Positions 6,118 through 13,900 of a DNA stretch of 15,809 nucleotides are shown here, one piece after another. The position numbers and the translations under genes were made by a program. The notes under the pieces were generated by a model. That model ran no database searches. It saw nothing but the letters and a program-made list of their open reading frames with translations, and was not told where the DNA came from. Source of the DNA: Bacteroidota bacterium (GTDB lineage Bacteria; Bacteroidota; Bacteroidia; M30B66); NCBI GenBank assembly GCA_947497195.1, contig CANMGM010000023.1:1-15809 (forward strand), written 5' to 3'. Position 1 is the stretch's first letter. Each line of letters begins with the position of its first letter.

Positions 6118-7251
6118 TTAGTTTCGTTTAGCGTCCCAAAGCTGCTGCAGCATGAAACGTGCGGCCTTGCCATCGCCGAATAAAGGCGGAAATTCAAGTT
6201 TTGCCGACTTAAAATGATGGTAAGCTGCTCGAATTTTACCGGCATTGGCATCGCAAATTTGCGCACAGCCCTGTTCCACCAATTCTATCCACTCGGTTTC
6301 GGGGCGTAAGATGATACAAGGCTTCTTGAAATAATAGGCCTCTTTTTGCACACCGCCCGAATCTGTAATCACCATTTCAGCGCGTTGCTCCAGGGCAATC
6401 ATTTCGAGAAAAGATGCCGGTTCGCATAAGTTGAATAATGGATTCCGGAATACAGCTTCGGTTGTCGTCGAATCCAAGGCATCAATCATTTTTCGCGTGC
6501 GGGGATGAACCGGGAGGATAATTCGGATGTTGTCTTCCACACTGATGGTATTCAATGTATTCAAAAGCGTTAGCAAACGCTCAGGATCATCGGTATTTGC
6601 ATTGCGGTGAATGGTCGCCAGAATAAATCGTTCGTTGAGTTTATTTTGTTCGATGAATTCCAATTTCTGCGAAGCCAGTTCTGCGAAATACATGCTGTTG
6701 TCGTACATCAAATCGCCGCAATGAAAAATTCCGGGACGATTCGCATTGTAAGGCCCCGTTTGTTCCTTAAATCCTTCGCTCAGTAAATTTCTGTAACCTG
6801 CTTCGGTTGGCGCAAAGAGCAAGGTCGATACATGGTCGCACATAATGCGGTTCACTTCTTCGGGCATCGCCTTGTTAAACGAACGCAATCCGGCTTCGAT
6901 GTGGGCGATGGGTATGTGAATTTTCGATGCAGCAACTGCTCCGGCAAGTGTCGAATTGGTGTCGCCATACACCACAAGCCAGTCGGGCTTTTCGTTCAGT
7001 AAAATCGCTTCGATTCCGGAAATCATCGTTGCGGTTTGAGCACCATGGCTTCCCGAACCAACTCCCAAGTTATAATTGGGTTGCGGGATTCCGAGTTCGG
7101 TAAAAAACACATCCGACATGCCCGGATCGTAATGCTGGCCGGTGTGAACTATGATTTCCTCGACTTGATGGGAGAAATCGGCAATTGCGCGGCTCAAAGC
7201 AGCAGCTTTAATAATCTGCGGGCGCGCTCCGATAATTGTTACAATTTTCAT
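6118..7251 (-). CDS. wecB: UDP-N-acetylglucosamine 2-epimerase, non-hydrolysing
   Basis: Interconverts UDP-GlcNAc and UDP-ManNAc in the cytoplasm, supplying ManNAc-type sugars for surface polysaccharides. The protein has 377 residues, the normal family length. Visible motifs are IGARPQIIKAAAL (7-19), HTGQHYD (36-42), GDTNST with D97, HIEAGLRSF with E119, PEEVNR with E131/E132, TIHRN with H215, HPRTRK (249-254) and DSGGVQKEA (297-305), which together contact UDP-sugar and catalyse epimerisation. The ATG at 7251 was chosen because MKIVTIIGARPQ is the conserved N-terminus; the in-frame extension crosses the divergent promoter region. It is the first gene of the six-gene operon. No UDP-ManNAc dehydrogenase (wecC) is in the window, so the further fate of the sugar is unknown. 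Confidence 0.94.
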   Translation of the reverse strand: MKIVTIIGARPQIIKAAALSRAIADFSHQVEEIIVHTGQHYDPGMSDVFFTELGIPQPNYNLGVGSGSHGAQTATMISGIEAILLNEKPDWLVVYGDTNSTLAGAVAASKIHIPIAHIEAGLRSFNKAMPEEVNRIMCDHVSTLLFAPTEAGYRNLLSEGFKEQTGPYNANRPGIFHCGDLMYDNSMYFAELASQKLEFIEQNKLNERFILATIHRNANTDDPERLLTLLNTLNTISVEDNIRIILPVHPRTRKMIDALDSTTTEAVFRNPLFNLCEPASFLEMIALEQRAEMVITDSGGVQKEAYYFKKPCIILRPETEWIELVEQGCAQICDANAGKIRAAYHHFKSAKLEFPPLFGDGKAARFMLQQLWDAKRN

Positions 7252-7299
7252 CAGCGGTAAAAGTAGGAAAATGCTATTTTGCAGAGGTAAAAATTCGCC
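7252..7299. promoter_or_regulatory. Divergent promoter region, epimerase operon / holin-like operon
   Basis: A 48-base gap must hold both promoters. Toward the epimerase, TACTTTTA (7265-7258, minus) is one mismatch from TAnnTTTG and ends 6 bases before its ATG. Toward the plus-strand gene, TATTTTG (7275-7281) is a one-base-shorter version of the box, 18 bases before the ATG. The two candidate boxes are only 9 bases apart, so the two operons could compete for RNA polymerase. Confidence 0.4.
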
Positions 7300-7674
7300 A
7301 TGAAAAAGTGGTTGCTGCAAAGCATCTTATCGGCCGTTGCCGTATTATTTACCGCCCAGATTTTACCGGGTGTTCAGGTATCAGGAATTCTGGATGCCTT
7401 GCTGGTTGCATTGGTTCTATCGTTTCTAAATACCTTCCTAAAACCGGTTTTGCTCATTCTAACCATTCCCGTCACACTACTAACGTTTGGTCTGTTTCTT
7501 TTGGTGATTAATGCGATCATCATTGTTGTTGCCGATGCCTTACTGGACGGATTTAATGTGAACGGATTTGGCTGGGCGCTTTTGTTCAGTTTAATCTTAT
7601 CGGTTATCAATGCTTTGCTTCAATCGATGACCGGATTGAACCAGTCTGATACTAAAAACGACCGCCCCGAGTAA
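7300..7674 (+). CDS. Phage holin 4-2 family (DUF/PF04020-type) membrane protein
   Basis: A 124-residue membrane protein with four hydrophobic segments at about 4-22, 29-47, 50-76 and 88-110, and a polar C-terminal tail (SDTKNDRPE). The conserved family pattern is visible: FTAQILPGVQVSG, ALVLSFLNTFLKPVLLILTIPVTLLTFGLFLLVINA and GFGWALLFSLILSVINALL. These match the widespread 'Phage_holin_4_2' family of small bacterial membrane proteins. Despite the name, most members are chromosomal with no phage genes nearby, as here, and their role is unknown. The ATG at 7300 starts with a typical positively charged MKKW. It is followed after 11 bases by the histidine kinase gene and probably co-transcribed. 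Confidence 0.88.
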   Translation: MKKWLLQSILSAVAVLFTAQILPGVQVSGILDALLVALVLSFLNTFLKPVLLILTIPVTLLTFGLFLLVINAIIIVVADALLDGFNVNGFGWALLFSLILSVINALLQSMTGLNQSDTKNDRPE

Positions 7675-7685
7675 CTTTCACATTT

Positions 7686-10376
7686 ATGCATCCTACGCTG
7701 GTATATGAAACAATTTTAGATATTCTTCCTACCCCTATTTTTATAACGGAGGGAAGCAATCACGTGGTTGTGTATACAAATGATGCATTGCGTAGGTTAA
7801 TTGGAAAGCAAAAAGCGCATATAGAGCATACTCATTTTTCAAGCTTGTTGGGAATAAAACCCGATTCGGGCGTATGCTTCAAAATCCAGGAACAAATTGA
7901 AAATCGCGAGGTATTAAGCGTAGACGTGTTTGCCGAAATCAGTGAGAATCGTAAAGAATGGATCAAGTTTCAATTAAGCCGTATAGAAGGGCTCAATCAT
8001 AATTTACTTATTTGGACGCGCGATACATTCACGAAAGAAGCAATGGCGAGGCCTACTTTTTCGGTGTTAGGCGGAAATCTGCTATTTGAATTGGAAGACA
8101 GCCCGCAGCCTGTATTTGCAATCAACAAACAAGGAAAGTTATTCTTTGCCAATGGCCGTTGTTGTCAGCTTAGCGGGTACTCGAATGAGGAATTGTTGCG
8201 ACGTGGTTTTAATATTTTACTGAATGAGGATCAGCTTGAGCATGCAACACACGAACTAAAAGCTGTATTGCAAGGCAGTTACCGCGAGGTAGAGGTAGTT
8301 GTTTTACCGAGAACCGGAATGCCACGCACCTGGCTGGTAACAGCATATCCGTCAAAAAATGAACAGGACGAAGCTGCAGCGATTTGTTTTGTGCAGGATT
8401 TAACACAGGAAATTACCAACCGCCGTTCTGAAGATGTTGTAAACGGACTACTTTCCTTCATTCACAAGGATGCCGATTTACGCAGCAGCCTCATTCAAAT
8501 GCTTCAAGCAACATGTATCGAGATTGGAGCCGATGCCGGAGAATGCTGGTTCCCCGATTACCTGCGCAACAAAGAGCGGCTGTTTGCATTCCATTACCCC
8601 GACGACAATTCACTGAAGCGTTATTGCGATTACTCTTCAACCCTCGAAATTCCGCTCGAACAAACGGAGGATATGCGCCGAAATAACGCAAGGAACCAGG
8701 TTATTAATTTGTTTCTGGAACCAAAGTTTATGCGCAGGGCCATGGCTGTGGAAGCCGGAATTGAAGCGGCATTGGCGATTCCTGTTTTTTCCGGAAATAC
8801 CCATGTTTCTACGCTGGTGTTCTTCAGAAAAACAAATTTTGAAGATGAGTTACAGGCAGTTCGTCTCATTCGGATGCTTTCGAACCGACTGGGTGTGCAT
8901 ATCGACAGTCGGAGGGTTGCATTTGAAGCCGACCGGATTTTTGAGTTGGTTCCCGATTTTCTATGCATTCTCGATCGAAGCGGTAGAATTTACAAGCTTA
9001 ACGCACGCTTCGCAGCGATGCTTGGGCGAAAAAGCGAAGAAGTTATTGGCACATCGTTTTTCAACTGGGTTGATGATGAATATGTAGAGTCGAGTTTGAC
9101 AGCATTCCAAAAGCTTCAGCATGAGCAGGATGTGCAGTTCGAGAATATCATCAAAGGTGGGGACGATAAACGGGTGTGGCTCGAATGGTCGCTGAATGCC
9201 AACAATACAGAAGGAATTATCTACGCCGCCGGCCAAGATCTCACCTTGCGTATTTTGTATGATGAAGAATTGCGCAACCAGAACGAGCGTTTCAGACTTT
9301 TACGCGAAGCTGCAAACGAAGGGATTTACGATTGGGATATGCGCCGCGATGAATACGATTGGGGCGATTCGTTTACCAAATTAACATCGCATAACACCGA
9401 AGGCTTGGTTTTAAACCACGAACACTGGAAGTCGTTCATCTTCGCGGGCGACAAGGAGCGTATCCTCAACAACCAGCATGCTGCCACGTTGAACAGAAGC
9501 AAATACTGGAGCGAAGAATACCAGTATCGTTGCGCCGATGGCAACTACAAGCATATTCTTGATCGCGGTATTTTTATTTACGACGAATTTGGTAAGGCGA
9601 TTCGACTTATCGGTACAATGCAAGACATTACGGCCCTGAAGCAAAGTGAGGAATCCTTGATTCAGTTGAATGAAGCATTGCAGCACCGTGCTCAACAGCT
9701 TCTTGGCTTTAATAAAGAACTCGAGCAATTCGCCTACATCGTTTCGCACGATTTACAGGAGCCACTGCGCATGATTTCGTCGTTTATGCAATTGTTGCTG
9801 AACAGCAAGGAAATCAGCCTGAGCGAACGTTCTGAGCAATACATCGGCTTTGCGCTCGACGGAGCAAATCGGATGAAAAGGCTCATTCAGGATTTGCTTA
9901 CCTATTCGCGTGTGGGTACAACAGAAGAAGATTTCAATGAGCTAAGCCTGCGCGAAATGCTTCGCGATACGCTGGTTGTTTATCAGCAACTCATCCGCGA
10001 AAAAAATGCACAGGTAACTGTGGGTAATCTGCCAAACGTGCGTGGAATACGCTCACTCATTCAGCAAATTCTCGACAACCTGCTTTCGAACGCCTTGAAA
10101 TATAACGATAAGCCACAACCCATCATTCATTTCGATTGCATTGATGAGCCTGATCAGTTTGTCTTAAAAGTGAGCGACAATGGCATTGGAATCGATCCCA
10201 AATCGTTCGATTTAATTTACCTGCCATTCAAGCGACTACACAACAAAGCCGAGTATTCGGGAACGGGAATCGGTCTGGCGGTATGCAAGAAAATTGCCGA
10301 TAAACACCGTGGGTTATTATGGGTCGAAAGCACACTGGGTATCGGTAGCACCTTTTATTTTTCGATGAAAAAGTGA
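7686..10376 (+). CDS. Soluble multi-PAS/GAF sensor histidine kinase
   Basis: An 896-residue histidine kinase with no transmembrane segment or signal peptide, so it should sense a cytoplasmic signal. Approximate order by inspection: degenerate PAS 1-110, PAS 130-245, GAF-like 247-405, PAS 412-525, PAS_3-type PAS 530-652, HisKA 675-740, HATPase 780-896. Phospho-acceptor H688 lies in FAYIVSHDLQEPLRM. The ATP-binding boxes are N (DNLLSNALKYN, 797-807), G1 (DNGIGI, 831-836) and G2 (SGTGIGLAV, 858-866), all intact, so it is probably active. The H-box resembles kinases of the phytochrome type, but no PHY domain or chromophore region is present. There is no receiver domain, and no response regulator gene lies in the window, so it is an orphan kinase. 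The ATG at 7686 is 11 bases after the previous stop; the stop is 19 bases before the aat GTG. Confidence 0.92.
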   Translation: MHPTLVYETILDILPTPIFITEGSNHVVVYTNDALRRLIGKQKAHIEHTHFSSLLGIKPDSGVCFKIQEQIENREVLSVDVFAEISENRKEWIKFQLSRIEGLNHNLLIWTRDTFTKEAMARPTFSVLGGNLLFELEDSPQPVFAINKQGKLFFANGRCCQLSGYSNEELLRRGFNILLNEDQLEHATHELKAVLQGSYREVEVVVLPRTGMPRTWLVTAYPSKNEQDEAAAICFVQDLTQEITNRRSEDVVNGLLSFIHKDADLRSSLIQMLQATCIEIGADAGECWFPDYLRNKERLFAFHYPDDNSLKRYCDYSSTLEIPLEQTEDMRRNNARNQVINLFLEPKFMRRAMAVEAGIEAALAIPVFSGNTHVSTLVFFRKTNFEDELQAVRLIRMLSNRLGVHIDSRRVAFEADRIFELVPDFLCILDRSGRIYKLNARFAAMLGRKSEEVIGTSFFNWVDDEYVESSLTAFQKLQHEQDVQFENIIKGGDDKRVWLEWSLNANNTEGIIYAAGQDLTLRILYDEELRNQNERFRLLREAANEGIYDWDMRRDEYDWGDSFTKLTSHNTEGLVLNHEHWKSFIFAGDKERILNNQHAATLNRSKYWSEEYQYRCADGNYKHILDRGIFIYDEFGKAIRLIGTMQDITALKQSEESLIQLNEALQHRAQQLLGFNKELEQFAYIVSHDLQEPLRMISSFMQLLLNSKEISLSERSEQYIGFALDGANRMKRLIQDLLTYSRVGTTEEDFNELSLREMLRDTLVVYQQLIREKNAQVTVGNLPNVRGIRSLIQQILDNLLSNALKYNDKPQPIIHFDCIDEPDQFVLKVSDNGIGIDPKSFDLIYLPFKRLHNKAEYSGTGIGLAVCKKIADKHRGLLWVESTLGIGSTFYFSMKK

Positions 10377-10395
10377 ACTCAAGTGAATTAATGCG

Positions 10396-10983
10396 GTGTT
10401 AAAAGCGGATGATTTAATAGAAGCCTATTCAATGGGCTATTTTCCGATGGCTCACCCTGAGCTGAACAACCGCATAATGTGGCATAGACCCGCAATGCGC
10501 GGATTGATACCAATCGATGAATACTTTCATGTGCCGGAAACACTGGGGCGATTTTTAAGTAAAGAGCCATTCACATTTACTATGAATACCCAGTTTAAAG
10601 TGGTTATGGAGAAATGTGCCGAGCGAAAAAATGGAAGCACATGGATTACGCCAGAAATTATTGAGGCCTATTGTGAATTGAATGGACGCGGACTGGCGCT
10701 TAGCATTGAGGCCTGGAAAGGAGATGAACTTGCCGGTGGTTTATACGGCGTATGCCTTGGTCGTGCATTTTTTGGTGAAAGTATGTTTCACAGGGTTACA
10801 AATGCCAGTAAGGCTTGCCTGGTTTTCCTTGTCGATTATCTCCGAAAAAATAATTTCATCTTGCTCGATTCTCAGTATCTTAACCAACACCTTCTCCAGT
10901 TCGGAGCCTTCGAGATTCCGGATAAGGAATACATGAAAAAACTTAAAAACGCTTTGCCCAAAGGATATAGGCCCAAAAGTTAG
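10396..10983 (+). CDS. aat: Leucyl/phenylalanyl-tRNA-protein transferase
   Basis: Attaches Leu or Phe from aminoacyl-tRNA to proteins with N-terminal Lys or Arg, marking them for ClpS/ClpAP-type degradation (bacterial N-degron pathway), in the cytoplasm. At 195 residues it is slightly short for the family (about 200-240), lacking part of the N-terminal region. Diagnostic stretches are YSMGYFPMA (11-19), STWITPEIIEAY (81-92), LAGGLYGV, GRAFFGESMFHRVTNASKA with E128, and LLDSQYLNQHL with Q160; E128 and Q160 correspond to the catalytic-site Glu and Gln of E. coli Aat. The start is GTG at 10396. The nearest ATG (10391) is out of frame and closes after three codons, and an in-frame stop (10384) excludes a longer ATG start. 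It is the third gene of the holin-like / kinase / aat set. Its stop overlaps that of the convergent PKD gene by four bases. Confidence 0.93.
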   Translation: MLKADDLIEAYSMGYFPMAHPELNNRIMWHRPAMRGLIPIDEYFHVPETLGRFLSKEPFTFTMNTQFKVVMEKCAERKNGSTWITPEIIEAYCELNGRGLALSIEAWKGDELAGGLYGVCLGRAFFGESMFHRVTNASKACLVFLVDYLRKNNFILLDSQYLNQHLLQFGAFEIPDKEYMKKLKNALPKGYRPKS

Positions 10984-13900
10984 CGAAGTACATTTACGAA
11001 TCCATCAACTGTATGCCAGTTGTTTTTACTATCGCGGATTCGAATCAGGTAGTAGTACGTTCCTGAAACAATAGCGTTATTGGAATAATTGTATCTGCCA
11101 TCCCAACCGCCTTCAATATCATATGTGCTGTAAATTCGCTCACCCCACCTGTTGTAGATCTGCATCGCAAATTCCTGAATATCCCTTCCGGCAATTGTAA
11201 ATATATCGTTGATTCCGTCGTTGTCGGGTGTAAATGCGTTTGGAACGAAGACAAACTGTTCCGCATTCACATTCACATAGCGTAACAACGAGTCGGTGCA
11301 GCCAAATTCGTTCTCAACAAAATGCCATATGGCGTAATTTCCGGGTCTGTTGAATCGAATTTGATGACTGGTTCCAAACAAAAGCGTGTCAGAACTATTG
11401 CTGTTAAACGAAGGTGTAATTCTGAAATAGGCCGAATCGTAACTGCTGTAGGCCTCCTGAATATTCAGAACCTCGCTGATGGTATCCTCCAGCATTACCA
11501 GACTGTTATCACTTAATTGGAACAATGGATTGGGCAATGGGAAAATATGTACGAGGTCATCAATTTTTAGTGCTGTATCGCACCCGTTTTCTGCCTTAAC
11601 AAGCAATGTCACCGGGTAATCGCCCGGTCTGTCGTAGGTGTAAGCTGGACTAAATGATTCGGAGCTTGTACCATCACCAAAATACCAGACATAGTCTACG
11701 CCCGATCCATTGCTGCTGAGGTTGGTGAAATAAACTCTGTGAGGCACGCAACCTTCGGCACTGGCCACAGAAAAGTTAACATTGGGTTCTTCGTAAACAA
11801 AAACTGCCGAAGTGTAGGTATTGCTTAAGCATCCTTCGTCTTCGACCTGAACACTAATGGTTTGCTGGCCTGTATTGGTGAATGAAATGCCTGTTGGATC
11901 CTGCAGAGTTGAAACTGGCAGGGAGGCATTCGGCCCAAAATTCCAGCTGTAGTTTGCATTGGCAGAAAAATTCCCCAAGGCCTCAAACGAAAAGCTGTTC
12001 TGTGAAAAACACTGTCCGGTTGGCGATACAAAGGATACGTTTACAGGCTCCTGTATCGAATAGATTACCGTATCCCGATTAATGCATTGGCCATCAGAAA
12101 CTTTTAGCACATACGCAATCGAAATCTGGTCATTCGTAGTGTTGATGGCGGTGGCTGTGGGCTGTGCATCAAACGAATTGCTTAGACCATTCGACGGACT
12201 CCACTCATAAGTGTACCCCGGGATTGCCGTACTTCCCAAATTTACGCTCCCACCCGAACATCCTGTTTGGTTGATACCGGCATCTGCTGCGGGTAATTCA
12301 AGAACCTCCACCGGATACGTAACTTCGGATGATAAGCATCCTTGCAGCACTACGCGCAAACGAATAGTTTTTGTGCCAGCACTTGACCAATTCGCGTTAT
12401 GCGGCCCAATTCCCACTCCCGGTGTTGCATCTCCGCCATCAAAGTTCCAAATGTAATTTACGGCAGATGCATTGGTCCCAGTGTAGCTAATCTCAGAATT
12501 AGCCCCTTTGCAAACCGGAGATTCTACCGTAAAGTCGGCAAGCGGAATCGGACTTACCTGTATTGTAATCTGGTTGGGCGCCGAATTACAGCCATTTTCT
12601 GAAACAGCCAAGTTAATGGTGTATGTTCCCGGATTTGTATACGATACGTAATGAGGGCCTTGTCCGACCAATACCGGAGTGGTTGATCCTGCGAAAGACC
12701 AGTTATAGGTAGCCCCGCTTCCTGCATTTCCGGTGTAGGTAATAGTATCGTTCAAGCCTGCGCAGGATGGAGATGTGCTTACAAACGATGCAACCGGCAC
12801 AGGATACACTTCTACAGTTTGCGAAAAGGGTAGCGATGAGCAACCAAATTCAGTTACACTGAGTGTTATTGTTTTGCTTCCAGGCGTATTCCAGACAACA
12901 CTGTATGGGTTAAGTCCAGGGCTGGAAGTTGATGGCGTTCCGCCGCTGTACGACCAATTGAAAAGAGCATTTGACGTTCCTGTGCCGGTATAATCAACTT
13001 GGGCATTATCGGCCTGACAAATCCCTGCATCTGCAGTGAAGGTAGCTGTTGGCGTTGTTAAAACTTCTATGTTCTGTGTTGTTACGACCGATGAGCAACC
13101 TTCGGCAATAACAAGAAGCGATACGCTTGCATTTCCGGGAGCCGAAAAATTGACTTGCGTGCTCGCCGCTGATGGTGAACTGAATGTGCTTCCTGCTAAA
13201 CCTGTCCAAGTAAAAGCCGGATTAGTGCCGCTTACACCCGTTTGGATGAGTGTTGAATTAACCCCGACACAAACCGAGGGCAACGAAATACTGAATTGTG
13301 ATGAGGGTATTGGATTTACATGAATCACCTTTACGGAATCTTCAGATATGCAGCCCTGTGGACTTGTAATGCTTAGTGTAACCGATTGATTTCCGGCAAG
13401 AGGCCACGAAACGGAAATTGGTCCAGCCGAATTTGTGTTTCCCGAACCAAGCGTAGCCGTTCCAAGATTCCATGCGAAGGTGGAACCAGCTACAGGTGGA
13501 ATATTGCAACTTAGAGCAAGCGATGCATTCTGGCAAACCGAGTCGACCGAACTAATTGCTGCTAAAGGCTTTGGATGTACAACAATGGTTTGGCTTAGTG
13601 TATCGGAATAACAAGCATTCGTTCCAAGCGCAAAAAATCCTACTTGAACTGTTCCTGGGGTGTTCCATATAACAGACGGATTGGGCGAATTGCTTGATGG
13701 ACTAGCCAAACCCGAACCGAAATTCCATGAATAGCTTGCCACATCAGCAGCTGTGCCTTGATATGAGAACTGTAACGCAATATCTTCACAAACCGAATTA
13801 GCAGTTGAGTTAAATGCCGCCGAAGGCCTTGGTTTTACGGTAACTGTATGCGATGTTACTACCGATGTGCAGGAACCAACCGTAACTTGTAGTGTAACGG

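Noticed and set aside
7300..7674. Prophage remnant suggested by a 'phage holin' family protein
   Set aside because: No other phage-like gene is present, and this family is mostly chromosomal membrane proteins whose name is misleading.
7686..10376. Bacteriophytochrome identity for the kinase
   Set aside because: The H-box is phytochrome-kinase-like, but there is no PHY domain, and the GAF-like part lacks a recognisable chromophore site.
12211..13323. Plus-strand ORFs inside the giant PKD gene
   Set aside because: They are short, overlap each other and lie antisense to an intact frame of 1488 codons with clear domains.
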